Below are positions 1-13,200 of a stretch of DNA of 64,000 nt, in pieces. Position 1 is the stretch's first letter. Every line of letters starts with the position of its first letter. The stretch lies in assembly GCA_905250075.1 (NCBI GenBank), contig CAJNOP010000189.1:143526-207525 (forward strand), given 5' to 3'. The notes beneath the pieces were generated by a model. That model was not told the DNA's origin. It searched no databases and saw only the letters and a program-made list of their open reading frames with translations. A program made the position numbers and the translations under genes. The DNA is from Rotaria sp. Silwood1 (Eukaryota > Rotifera > Eurotatoria > Philodinida > Philodinidae).

Positions 1-3000
1 ATTGTTGATCTTTAAATTGGAAATAGGTCATATATTTGGTCAGAAGTGAATATGTGTTATTTAAAATTGATTTTTGAATATAGCTGACGGGTAGAAACAT
101 CATTAAGCTGAATGTCTAAATATTGAATGTATTACTATGTAAAGAACTGTAACGAGTTAGATGAAAGTAAGTATCTAATAACAAAAGCGAAAAAGATTCA
201 ATATTGACAAAAGATTATGTTAACTTAATATTCTCTTCAATAAGCTATGAAACATGTTCGAAGTACAGAATTCTTATTCTTTTATGAACAAAATCGAATC
301 AATACTCTATATACATATCTTTTCAGTCATTGCCAGAGGAAAAATATTCTTGTTTATTTAATAATACGTCTATAGACTAAATGTCGACCTTAAAAAAAGA
401 CCGTACATTTATCTATATAATTTAAGGTAGCGCAAGATTCTATAGTGAAATTAATCGATTGTTGCTTGCTAGCATTTGTCAACATTCTAGAAACTAAGTG
501 ACACTTTTTAATTGATAATCAAAAATGGAATTAGACATTTAATTTATAATACAAAAAAAAAATCTCATATTCAATTGAATCATCAATTTCTCGTTCAAAA
601 TAATCGTAAGAATGATCGAATTGATTATTTGAAAACAACTCATGTGAGAACACAAGTACATAAATTTTATCTTTCAACTTGAAAAGTACAAATAATTGAA
701 ATGAAAGGTCGAGTTGCACATTATTTATGGAAAATCAATGTCTAAAGAAACATCTACGATTATAAACTTATCTAGATATTTTGTTATTCATATAAGAAGA
801 AGAGATAAATGAATCAAAGAACCTCCCCATGTTATTAAAATCATGTCACTTTTGGTGATTGATTGTAATCCTTGAAAAAATCGACGATTTTCCAACAAAT
901 TTCAATAGTAAGTATTATGATATAAAAATAAATATATTTTGTTCGTTTATTTAGATCTTTTGATTGTCAAAGTGAAAATGAGTATTGTTTTATAACAATA
1001 GCTTCTTTTTTTCTTCTACGTTGACCACTGATCGATAATGAACTTTTTTATTTTTATTTTTACAGTTAGATCATGCACAAAACGAATAGATTGATTTTGT
1101 TTGAATCTATTTTCTGTTATTTACATCGTTTAATAGACCTCGATTTATTGTTCAAGAAAAGTGATTTTCATTTTTGTAAATATCCTTTGTAGGTGGTAAG
1201 AAAGAAGTTTTTTTTTTCTATTTTCAAATTCAGTACTGCGAACTTAGTATATAACCAGTATTAAATCGAATCTGATCCTAAAACTCTATTGATAGTAGCG
1301 ATCGAAATAACTTCTATTTGTAAGTGATCAAACCAAAACTTCTATCTCATTTGATATATGTTGTACCATCAATTATAAAAGTATGCATCACTTTTTCTTT
1401 CTTTTCTTTGTTAAATATAATCATTTTTGCTAAATTTTGAACAGAATAGTTAAAGTTCAGCCTGTATTTTTCTATTTGTTTCATTGAAACGAAGCTTCGA
1501 TGCAATAAGAGTATCGTAATTAGAATCAGCATAAAAAATTGCATTGACTAATTTTTCATTTCAAAATTTTCATTATCCTGCATTCTTTGATAATAATTCA
1601 ATTATGGCTGCAGATGAAAACTGGAAAAAAACCCGAAGTCAACGGAGATGGTTAGCTGATGTAGTTTTCTAGGCTATTTCCGAATATGATAATTGTATTA
1701 CATGAAAGCTTTGTTTTGATGAAGAAAACGGAGAAACACGGATAGAATCTTAGCTATTTATCGCATAATTAAGCAAAAATGATTTCTAGACAAAGAAAAG
1801 AAAAACGATGCATATTTTTATGACTAGTGGTTCAATGAATGAGATGAGGAAAAATATTTGGTTTTATCATTTACAAAATAACCTTGGTAGATCATTTACA
1901 AAAACAATATGTGAACATACGAATAGAATCTATTTCTCTCTCCACTATCAATGATAGATGACTTCGTCTAAGTTTTTGGTTTTTTCGACCAGAAAAAGAT
2001 ATTTACAAAAGTTTAAAATCATTTTTCACCGAACAGGGTGCGGGTGTACATGTATAGAACACCTACATCGACACCCGCACCCACAACCACACCAGACATG
2101 ATGCAAATTTGAATCAGAGATTTCTAAACGATAAATCTATTAACACCAAATGCATAAACAATATCCGAACTAATAACAATCGTCATCTTCTATAATCAAA
2201 CACTTTTGATTAAAAGAAATCTATCTTATCAAAAATAAATCAATAATCATGATCAATATGAAGTATCTCTATATATTTTCGAGATCGATTGTGAAAAGTT
2301 TGCTCAACAATTAAACTCTTTCTCACAGTTTTATAACAAATGTGATAAATTTCAAAGGCGAGCTAATTGCAATAAAGTTTGAGGAATATCTGACAAATGT
2401 AATTAAGTATTGGTGCAGTCTGAACTATCTTATATTCCAATATATCCAGCTTGTTTGGCAAGACATGATAAGCCAGATGAAGCGTGTAGATAGTTTTTCA
2501 TTGTAGTATTTTGGAAAGAAACATTTCGAAAATTACTCATCAGTGTCCATACTATTTTTTCACACTGCAAGGTTTCTATCATAGGTCGACTATTTTAATG
2601 TCTCTATTTTGTTCAAGAATGGTTGTTTAATTGTTATTGATTGCTGTGTTCCCAACAATGTCTTAGTGTCACACTGGTTAGGTTATATTGATGCTTCAAA
2701 TTGACAAAACACGTCATATCTGGTTTTCTTACAGATAATAAATATCTTTCACCATCGGTATCGATATGTACTATTATCTCTTAAAATCTTGTTCAACTTT
2801 AATGCAAAAAAGAAATTACATTTGTTTTTGTTTATTAATAATTGTTTTTAATAGCGAGAGATGCTAATTTCTATTGGTTATTATTGCCCTAATATTGACC
2901 ACAAAACAGAATAATATAAAGTCATAAATATTGTTTATGAATGGACATCTTTCAATATTCTATTATTGAAGGAAAAATACAATCGATATTATTTTATAGA

Positions 3001-3210
3001 AAATAAATGATTCAAATGAATAAACATTTGTTATTCGTGAAATGTTGCTTTGTAATTGAAGTTAAAAAGATACAAAATGAAATTTTATGCGTTCAACAAA
3101 GAATATTTGATATAAAACTGTTGCCTTTAATATATAAGACATTGCTTGAATACAATAAAGAAAGGAATCTAATAATATAAAACAAAGAACAATATTAAAC
3201 AAAATACAAT
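1..3210. other. AT-rich intergenic stretch
   Basis: I see no convincing gene on either strand. The open frames are short, low-complexity and lack plausible splice partners. The only clear structure is a telomere-like foldback at 2036-2093, listed separately. Confidence 0.6.
2036..2093. repeat. Telomere-like foldback (G-rich arm, then C-rich arm)
   Basis: A short G-rich tract (GGGTGCGGGTGTA, from 2036) is followed by about 15 bp of spacer and then a C-rich tract with ACACCCGCACCCAC, ending near 2093. The arms are imperfect reverse complements. It is one member of the dispersed family discussed in the findings. Confidence 0.7.
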
Positions 3211-6200
3211 TTAATCTTTTGGTTCTTCAGGATGAATTTTTTCGCCCGCTGCTATATTTGAACCTTGTAAAATTTTAATCTTTGTACCAATCATAGTCAA
3301 TTCTTTTTTTTCTCCCAGACCAATTGTGGCTCGTTTACCAATAACAGCTTTTTCATCGATAATTGATCGTACAATTACTGCACCTTCTTCTACATGAACT
3401 TCATTAAGAAGAATTGAATCACGTATAGTTGCTCCTTCATGGACCACACAACCTGGTCCCAAAATTGATCGAATAATGGTTCCACCAATTATACAACCAG
3501 GTGAAATAAGACTATTTTCAAAATGAGCTGAATCAAGTATTTGTGTTGGTAAGCATTGCTTAAATAGTATAGTAGATTATCAATAAGAAATATATTCTAA
3601 AAAGATGATTTTCTTACTGCACTATGTGTAAAAATAGGCCATTTAGGATCATTTAAATGTAATTCTACGTTTGGTGAAAGTAAATCCATATTTGCTTGCC
3701 AGTAACTTTCTGGAATACCAACATCTCTCCAATAACTATTCAAACGAAATTCCCAAACATTTCCTTCTTGAACTAATTTTGGTAGTAAATCTTCACCATA
3801 ATCTTTTAATTCTCTATTATTAGCTAATTGATTAAGTGTATTCATTAATTTAGGAAAATTATAAACAAATACTTCAGTTGTTACAAGATCAGATTTTGGT
3901 TGTTGTGGTTTATATTCAAAATTGGTAACACGACCTTCATCATTAACTTGAACAACTCCAAAACGTGAAAGTGAATCTCCTTCTGGTACTTTTGTTGTAA
4001 CTATAGTTACATCAGCTTGATGTTCTTTATGAAAATCGATGACATCACGATAATCAAGTTTGTAAACATGATCAGCACTTAAAACTAATAGAAGATCAGG
4101 TGAAAATTCATTGAGCAAACGACGTTGTCGATAAATAGCATCTGCGTTCCCTTTTGAAAATCCACCGCGATTATCATCTTTCAAAAATAAAAACCAAATA
4201 TAAATTTTTTCAAACAGAATTTTTAAGTATACGATATCATAAAGAGTAAATAGTATTGTTCATAATTACATACTAATTTTCATGTGATGCTCTAATAAAC
4301 TCAAGCATCGATTTCAATATACTATTTTGCTTATGTTTAGAATTTTGTGAAATTACTGAAGTTCTGATTTACCATGACTGGATTTAGAATGTGAATTGAA
4401 CAATCGATAATATATCATACTTATGCAGATACAGAATTTAACGATAACAAGTTATGAACTTAATATTAAAATATGTACTAGTCTTAGGAACAGAGATGGA
4501 CAAATTATTTGAAAAATGTTTTATGAATATTCTTCGCTGAAATATGACGACTTATTTCATGTGATGGATGAGCTGAAATTTTTGAGAACAAATATTCTTT
4601 CATTTTTGAAACAATTAAGATGGCCAACAGTGTATCTATGAATCATTGGTTATAAGTTATGATTTTGTGCTCACTTCGAATCTAGCTTCAGATTTTTTTT
4701 AATAGACTCATATTTAAAAAGAGTTATGAGAGAATTTATGGAATGTCTAAAAATAGGATTTCACAGTGCAAAAAACGTACAGGATAGAAGTAAAACTAAT
4801 GTTATATACATCAAAAGAAAACATAAACATTTTTTAATGAAATAATATCTTAATGATTAGTTTTCCGTATAATATTTGCCAACAATGAAAGTTTTCACAA
4901 GAGATACAGTAGCATGTTTGTAATTCCTTGACTTTCAGACTCACAAAAGACAGTCGGTAATTTCTGAACGATTACTACGAGAATTTTAGTCCTTGACGCA
5001 TTTTGTAGAGCACGATCTCGCTCATCGTTTAGTGAAAAAAATCGCAACGGCAACACATGTGAAAGCAGACATCATTTGCTGAGAAGAACCTGTTGTCTCT
5101 TGGTACTGATCCAACAAAAATTCAAAACATGATAGTATCAAACGAAAGGAAACCAGACTTAAACAAAATCGGTATTTCCATGTCAGAAATAAGCAACTGG
5201 TACAAATAATTGTTGAAAAACATCACAGAAATCACTAAAAATGGAATACGGTTGCATCCTCTGTCTACAGATTTGTTAGTTACAATTTTCTTCGTTCAAA
5301 CTTTATTTTCATATCTTCCAAAGGTTGACTCATAACTCCTAAAATATGAGGCTAATCAAAATTTCGAAACTAGATTCAAAAAGATTAGAAAATTTTAAAT
5401 GTTTCCTAGATATGATAACATGGTGAATAATATCTAGTATCGTATCGCGTAGTCTTACGTAAAATAGAATCTCATACACAATTACTAATCTAAGTTATTA
5501 TTTTTTGAAAATCCGATCATAATCGATTAATCCTTCGTTACTGTTCTGGGATCCGCTTGAACCCATCCGTAGAAAATCACAAAAGAACATTATTTTTGTT
5601 TTATTTAAGCTATACGTTTATGTACTATAGACCTCTAAATACTCTTTTAATACAATTTTACGCGTCTACTTTACGGAAAAAAAATCATCGATTCGACCGC
5701 TTTAGCTAAAAACGGTAAAAATAGGCTAATCTGCCCATATATTCAATTTTCTATAGATAGAAGGAAGAGATGTTTTTGCTTTAAAATGATTTTTCTTTTT
5801 ATCCTTTCCTTTTGTTCCTCAATTTAAAAACTTTGAAACTGAAGTTTTTTTGTCACAATAATGGAGTTGATATTATCTTATTTTCTTTGATGAAGGTAGG
5901 ATCTTTTCTAGTTCTTTTCTTTACATGTCTGGTAAGTTACCCTTTGTCAGTTTATCCTACATTTTTACAAACACTTGAATTAAAACGGTTTAATGAAGTT
6001 TTGACAAAAAAGAAACAAGGCATCAATTCACACTGTACAAAGCATATAATTCGTCACTATGAATAATGAACGTAAAAACGACTTACAGCGAATCTATTTG
6101 GAAAAAACAATTGCAAGACAACAGATAATAGCTTTAGTAAGACGAAAGATTTATGACTACTGGTAAGAATATTATACACCTACTAAAGACTAGATATTAC

Positions 6201-6817
6201 AGAAGAAGAATGATCGGAAAGAAAAAATGTTTATATAATACTAGACGAAAAAGTTTAAAGTGGATCTACTTGAACACACAATAGTAACGAAAGGTAAAGT
6301 TAAAAATATGCCTTACCCTGATTTTTATTGCTATCTTGACTTTTACTTTGATCATCTTTATCATCATTTCTTTTGCTCTTATCATAGATTTCAAAAGGTG
6401 GTAACACTTGAAGACCTCCATAAGTTCTATCCATATCCCATGGACGTCCATTAGCTAAATACTCATTAAGTTTATGAACTTCATATTGTTCGACAAGCCA
6501 AACATGAGGTAAACGTGAGTGACAACAATTACTCAAAGGAAAATCAATTAAACGAAATACTCCACCAAAAGGAACAACTGGTTTAGCTCGTTGTTCAGTA
6601 AGAACATTGAGACGACCACCTGCACCACCAGCCAAAACCAATGCCAAAATTTTATCTCGTCTATATTTATTTGATCTATCAAAAATATATTTGAATTATT
6701 TTAGTAAAATTAAACTAATACTTACATATCATTTTTTGATTGACTATATCTCCGAGGTATCTGTATACTAGCAGTTTCTAAACTCGAACGAATTTTATCA
6801 ACTATCCTAGATTGCAT
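3211..6817 (-). CDS. glgC: Glucose-1-phosphate adenylyltransferase (ADP-glucose pyrophosphorylase), bacterial type
   Basis: This enzyme makes ADP-glucose from glucose-1-phosphate and ATP, the committed step of bacterial glycogen synthesis. On the minus strand I place exons at 6817-6726, 6675-6317, 4177-3618 and 3558-3211, all with GT..AG introns (50, 2139 and 59 bp). They join in frame to 452 residues ending in TAA, close to the usual family length. Visible motifs are the nucleotide-binding loop LAGGAGGRL (about 45-53), [18 protein letters not shown], the catalytic ADHVYKLDY (Asp near 186), FEYKP with the sugar-phosphate-binding Lys near 240, YWRDVG, and C-terminal left-handed beta-helix repeats. 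The start is the ATG at 6817, directly after a possible acceptor, so an extra upstream exon cannot be excluded. Animals normally lack this enzyme, so I infer bacterial transfer followed by intron gain. Confidence 0.92.
4178..6316 (-). other. Oversized second intron of glgC
   Basis: This 2139-bp intron is bounded by a GTAAGG donor at 6316 and an AG acceptor at 4178. The other two introns of the gene are 50 and 59 bp. It contains only AT-rich sequence and short open frames such as one on the plus strand at 5812-6066 with no recognisable product. I found no terminal inverted repeat or target duplication that would identify an inserted element. Confidence 0.75.
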
Positions 6818-7884
6818 CTATAAAAGAATATTCCGAAAAATAAATTCATTTTGAAGACTGTTTCTTTTGTCTTTAATTATAAAATACATTTCTAACAATA
6901 TTCAATTCATTCATCGAAAGCTTACAAAACATATTAGATTATACAATAGACGAATGCATGATTCAACATTGCAATGCCCAACCAATCAGTTGATGAAACA
7001 GATACCACACGATAATGAACAAGTCCTAAACATTTAAATAATCTTTATCTGAACAGCAATAAATTGTTCACATAATCTCTTATATTACAGTCAATCTTTA
7101 GCGATATTTCAACTAAAGGATGTATTCTTTTTTTTGCAATGTGAGTACCAATATCTTATGTATGTTTTACACAGGTATAAAATGTATGTCGACATATTAT
7201 AATAAATGTTTTTTTGTAAATCATTCATCTGGATTTTTCTTCAGACTATATACATCGATTAGCGCAAAGCTGTATGCAAATGGGAAGTTTATATATATTA
7301 TTTGGCAAAGGATCGAAGAGTTGAGTATTAAATAAGAAAAGTAATCTCATGCACATGAAAATTTTTTGATCAATACAAAAGCCAAGACAAGAAATGAACC
7401 ATTCTTAAGTATTTACAAATCATTCGACCGTTAATATTAACATTCATATAAAATGACTCAATCTTTGCATAAAAATTAAATCGTGTTTGAAAAACAGAAT
7501 GTACATTATCGAAAGCTAAACGATAGTAATTTGATTCAAAAATTAAAACTTATTTCATAGTTACGATTTTTCTATTAAACAAATTGAATGTCTTCTGATG
7601 TAAGTCACAATTTTCTTTTCTTTCATTACTGCATAAAACCTTAAAACTTCTTCTCATACCCTTGATTAACAAATTCAGCTTTTGAAAAAAAACGAGTTAA
7701 ATAAGTTTCAATACTGAATTCAACAGGAAACAATATTAATGATTTTTATATATTATTATTATTATTAGAATGATAACTAAAGTTATTCAAAAAGTGTGTA
7801 TAAAAAATGATCACGCACGTTATTTATCAGCAATACCTTTTTTCTTAAGAACTTTTTCAAACCACTTCATTTTCCCAATACCAC

Positions 7885-7933
7885 TGTGGATATGGATGTG
7901 ACTGTTAATGTTATCTTCAACCACACCCACACT
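7885..7933. repeat. Telomere-like foldback
   Basis: A G-rich arm TGTGGATATGGATGTG (7885-7900) is followed by a spacer ending ATCTTCAA and then a C-rich arm CCACACCCACAC. The spacer end resembles those of the copies at 22586 and 51016. Confidence 0.65.
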
Positions 7934-8311
7934 CTTGTTAAAGAAAACTTTTGATATCTAATTCTAGTGTGAGATTTGTAGAATAACTTGATAGGAATAA
8001 TGACAAGTTCCCATATGATTGCTTACGAGCATGTTTATTTCATTTGAGAAAGTAAATAAATTGAAACATGCTACATTGAATGCAATCAAAGCGCCTATGA
8101 CTAACACATCCCTCTAGAAGAGCTTTAAAGAGTGAGTTTGCAGTTAATAATAACTGCGTCTTTGAAATCAACATAGCCAATCACCCAGGTTTCGGTTGAC
8201 ACCTCAACAGGATACATCTACATTCAAATATGGAGCAATCAGCCTAAAAAACTGTAACAAAACATCAGAAAGTAGAAGAGACACAAATTAGTCTTGTCTC
8301 AGTCCATACAA

Positions 8312-8428
8312 GGGTAGGGTGTGAAGGTGGGTGTGCGTGTGGATATGAACATAGCTGAAGAAAAAGCATACACTCACATTCAATCTCAAAGTCGTATCCA
8401 CCGATACTAACATTCACCCCCACCCTCT
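8312..8428. repeat. Telomere-like foldback, long degenerate copy
   Basis: The G-rich arm spans about 8312-8347 (GGTGGGTGTGCGTGTGGAT). The spacer contains GAACATAG, which also occurs in the copy at 56274. A broken C-rich arm follows and ends with CATTCACCCCCACCC near 8428. Confidence 0.65.
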
Positions 8429-9175
8429 CATAACATCATTATTGAGGTTGTTGGAATTATAACTACTCTCTACTTTATACATCACGCGCAACTGTCTGAA
8501 CGACGAAGTCTCCTAGCGTGCAATAGTTTCTACGCAACTTTCTGTTTCCTATCAGTATACTCGTAATTAAACAAATATTAACTATTTATACTTAATCGAT
8601 GGTACTGCAGTAACTTTAATCCTAGTATTCTAGCGTTTGCTACTCTTTGCGACTTGTTTTTGATGAATGGTGAGAAGGTACAATGCATTGAAAGCTACGT
8701 TGCTTACTTTCAAAGTATTTGATATGTTGAAGACTACTTTCAAATAGTGATTGCTCTTGTTAGTGAAGTCAATTCGACGAGGTCCACTTACTGTACTAGT
8801 TAATTCACATCTAGTGGAGCTGTTTGGTGTTTGTGTTAGCTTTGTTAACTAATATTTGAATTTTTTCGATTCGATTGCCAAACTCACTTAAATCGTCGAA
8901 GTAAAAAAAAAAAGAAACTGTGCATGTAATTAAGTGTTAAAAAACTGTCGTTAAAATGGAACTCCACTAAGTGATGCTCTAGCGATGACGGCTTCGTAAG
9001 ACACATATAGGCTTTCGCATATGTGCGCAGAATACCTATATTCTCTCTATAGCTTAAACTATTGACAGTTTGGTTTATATATGCGATATTTGAACGGAGG
9101 CCGCAGACAATCGTCACTTCTTCCGAACAGCCATACTTATTTCTCTTACGGCACATACAACATTGCTTTAGCTGA

Positions 9176-9604
9176 GCAGTCATTAATGCAGATTCAAATT
9201 CGATCCAAACTGTAGTCAAGGGCGATGTTTCGCGTTCTCAACCATCTGTACTACGTACCACGAAATCTCAACGTCATCGTGATACACTGGTAGCTAATGG
9301 GCGACCGGCAGAGGCAAAATCAAGCATTGTCATTCATCAAGCTATTCGATCACCGAAAGGAACTCAACCTATAGACAACGAGTCGAACGACAATTCATTC
9401 TTGGTTAGATATTTCAAAACTTCAGTTGTCTTGCATTTTCGTTTGTTTTTATCTAAACAGTCTTCAACTATTCTGAACGATCGTCAACAATGCAAACAAA
9501 CCAACCATATCTTATTCAAAGTTCATCTTCATGGTCCAGGAATGAGCTGCGTCCTGTCAGTGTTAGTACAAACCTGTGGTTGTATCAATCACAACCACAA
9601 GTGA
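9176..9604 (+). CDS. Hypothetical two-exon coding fragment
   Basis: An open frame from 9176 runs into a well-formed 57-bp intron (donor GTTAGAT at 9404, acceptor ATCTAAACAG ending 9460). The second exon, 9461-9604, keeps the frame and ends in TGA. The first part is rich in Ser, Arg, Lys and Gln; the second contains a few cysteines. No start codon or domain is recognised. It may be an upstream part of the LamG membrane gene that begins near 10250, but no joining exon could be shown. Confidence 0.3.
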   Translation, partial: AVINADSNSIQTVVKGDVSRSQPSVLRTTKSQRHRDTLVANGRPAEAKSSIVIHQAIRSPKGTQPIDNESNDNSFLVRYFKTSVVLHFRLFLSKQSSTILNDRQQCKQTNHILFKVHLHGPGMSCVLSVLVQTCGCINHNHK

Positions 9605-10249
9605 GAATCAATTAGATGAAGGCGGTAGTTTACACAGCAGTATTTTTCTGTTCCGAGAGAAGATCCTTTAGTTGATCACTCAAATAATCAAAGATGATAT
9701 ATTTACATAAAGGAGAAAGCATTCAGTGCTATTCTTCTGAAATTGGATGAAGCTGCTTTACTCGTATAAGAAAAGCAAACTTTGAGAATAAGTAAAAATT
9801 ATAAATGTTTTCCATAAAGATAAATTGTGATCTTTCTACTCAATTATTCCTGCTGTGATAACTGATTCAGAATTCTTGGCACAACGGTGATTTCCATGCA
9901 ACTTCAACACAACCAATCAATTATTCAACAATTGAAAGAGGGAAAATACATAATAGCCAAGAACAGAATTACAGAGGATATTCAGAAAAAAAAAACATAT
10001 TTGGATTATCCAAAGATGGTCATGATCAGGTATCATCTAATAAGTAAGTCGCATTGTAATCAACAATTTTCTTTAGAATATCATCACTCAACAACCTATT
10101 CAAATGCTAGATTCCAAATCTGAAAAAGAAACGAAAAATAGCAACTCAAATATAAAGTGAGTATTTCTGTTTTTTCACTTAAAAATAATCTGTTACTTTC
10201 TTTTTGTATAGAAACTCTAAACACTTTTGTTGCTAGTGATCAGGGTAGT

Positions 10250-13200
10250 GTGCACTTGCTTTTGTACTCATTGCTCTTCTTCTTAGTGCTGTCATTGTTG
10301 TAATCACTGTTAGCATTTTGGCTATACCGAAAACAATGATCGCAACAACAGAAATAGGTGAGATATGATCCTTTCTTGGAAGTTCGAACAAATCTTCATT
10401 GAGTTTGTATTTATATGACACAAACATCGATCTTCGTTTCCTGAGACTCGAAAAGTTCCCATATTTTCTCGGTTGAGACATATTAAAAGCGAGAAAATGA
10501 CAGGATGCCGTTCTTAAATTAGAAATTTTGATCAATTTTCATTGACGAATTACAAATTTTCGTGTATTCTGGGTACACAGTTAAAAAGTAAATGTGTCAT
10601 TAGAAAATCATCATTGCTGTTCGAGACTCTGTGCATGTATTAGATAATATTGGCCCACATAGCTCGAAACTTTTGAAAACTAAATCAAGCTCTCATTCTT
10701 AAAATAGCAAGACTTTGTGTTTTCCTCCTTGCCGCAACTGTGTGTCATTTCTTGCGAAAAATTTTCGAGAAGATTGAATTTTGTACAATCAAAAATCTTA
10801 AAGAGAAGCACCTAATCGATACGCCATGTTCAATACAAACAAAAAAAAGTACTGAAATTAAGAGCAAGTGTTTGCAAGAAGTGATTGTAATCGTTCTTCT
10901 TATGCACATTAGATAATATACATGACGAAAGAAACTAATGCAATGAGAAGAAAATGAATTCCAATAGCATAGTAATTGAAAAAAGAAGCTCTCTGAATTC
11001 ATTGGGCAAACAAGTTCGTAGGACATAGAGTAATAGTTGTTTTCCTTAATAGACGCTCTTGATTCAATTATTTGTGCAATAACTGATAAAATGCTTAGTA
11101 CTGTTGAGCGCATGTTTCTTATCAGCGATTTTTCCTCAGTGACTTTGATATTGAATAAAACTCTTACTAATAGAGTGAGACCCCTCAAACACTAAAATGA
11201 CTCACTTATCTTTTTCAAGTTTGAGAGCAGTGCTTTATACACAACATACAGTTAATTATATATAACAAACAGTTCGAATATTTTAGCAACAACCGCAACA
11301 ACCACTACAACAGCCATGTCGACAACATCAACAGCATCCACATCAACGATCAGCACATCCACAACAACGACTACGATGACAGGTAGTTTGTCACTTAGAT
11401 TTGAAGGCTATGCATCCAATTATATGATAGGAGAAGATAGAAATTCAATACCATGATACGCACTGAACCAATAGTTTGAAAGAAACGAGACACTGGGAGT
11501 AAACATCTGACTGAATAAACAAGAACGACGCGTTAAGCGACACTTTTTCGGGCATCCATTGGACTTTCGTTATTATTTTCCTGTTTTAAATAGAATAGAA
11601 ATTGGAAAGATAGCAAGACTTTCAGCACGTCTCATATTTTTCCGATTTTTGCGATAGACAAAAAAGATCAGCGTTGAAACAAGAAGTCGAAAAAATTTGT
11701 TGCATGGGACAGGGCAAGATATGTAACAAGAATAGACCAGGCGCAATCTGATCCTCGTTTGCTTTGCAGTCTTAATCAGTTATAATAATCACAATCGATA
11801 TCTATAGACAAAATAGAAATGGATAGATCGCAAATCGACTTACAGAATTTTTTCTTTCTATTCCTAACGAAGATGTATTCATAAGTGCGCTCGATAAATC
11901 TCTTCTTTTAACAGATTAAACTGTCAAAAATCCCACAATATCGAATCTTCTTAGGTTTTAAAATTTACTTTAATTAAGGAATTCTGTGAGAATACGGAAA
12001 ATGTCTTCTTTGTTAAATCTTTACTACTATTTGTAACGTATCCGTAGCATGCAGTGTATGCATGATATTTTCCTCTTCTTACTACTTCTTCTCATCTTAT
12101 GGATTGTCCTTATATTTTTGGCCTTACGTCGTACATCGTATTGTACTTTGTCCATACCATATAATACTAATCTTCTCTCCTTGTTATCGTTTACTTTCCT
12201 CTTCTTTCCTTCTCTTCCATGGAAGAGTATATAAGCGTATGCTTTGTATGTAAACGATGCGATTCTTGATAGGAAGAAACATAATAAAGCGTAGTGTCAT
12301 CAGCGCTAACACTTCTTCTATCTAAAATCGTCACACTATTGTTTCAAAATAATTACTTTTATTATAATAATGGCTTTTTTGCCGCAAAGATGTCTATGGT
12401 AAATAGTAAGAAAACTATGGACTATTTTTCCTGAGTTATTTCATACAGAATTATAAACATAAGTGACTAGACTATTGCTAATCTTTCTACCTATATTCTA
12501 TAGTGTTTTGTGGTTTCTGTACAGCTCAACACTGCCAATTTTTTCTGCTATCGTTAATTGATTCGAAGTTTCTTTATTTTACGAAATATTTCGATGTATC
12601 AGTTGAAGCCGATAATAATTTCACGTCTATTTTTTGCTTAGCATCGACAATGACCTCCTGTGTATCAATACATTTAAACATGGCAATATCAACAACGTCA
12701 CGGATGGCTTTCTACTCGTTTGATGCAAACACTCTGGCTGCAGTGGGCACTTATTCACTAAGTGGTATTGCCTTGCCTCCATATGTGACTGGCTGGGTTG
12801 GCGAGACCATTACTTTTAATTATTCCAATGCAAAGTGGCTCTCTACAGGTCATATTCCGCTTGATTCTCGTACTTTTACAATTGATTTTTTGTTTTATGC
12901 TATCGATATTACCACCAGTCAGGAGTACTCTTGCCTGAGTGAATTTATGCAAGTTGGAGTAGACACAAATCTGTTTGTAAGCATTCGCAATGGAGCTATC
13001 TATTTTCCCTTCTTTGGTGATGATCTATTCGGGACTACAATGATATCGAATAATACCTGGTATCACGTTGCATTAGTTGTTGTCAATAGTATTCGTCAAT
13101 GATCGATCTATTTGAATGAAGTGCTGAATTCACAAGGAACATCTAATAATTATCTTCAAACAATATCCGGTAACTTCACTGTTGGTGGTGCCATCATTTG

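Larger units (their letters stand above)
6818..9175. other. Intergenic stretch upstream of glgC
   Basis: No convincing gene is visible. It holds an ATT microsatellite near 7750-7768 and two telomere-like foldbacks (7885-7933 and 8312-8428). The open frames at 7120-7335 (plus) and 8884-9219 (minus) have no recognisable domain. Confidence 0.5.

Noticed and set aside
5812-6066. Plus-strand open frame inside the glgC intron as a nested gene
   Set aside because: No domain, low-complexity composition and no supporting splice or promoter signal.
6260-6454. Plus-strand open frame rich in Tyr and His over glgC exon 2
   Set aside because: Antisense shadow of the glgC exon and its donor region.
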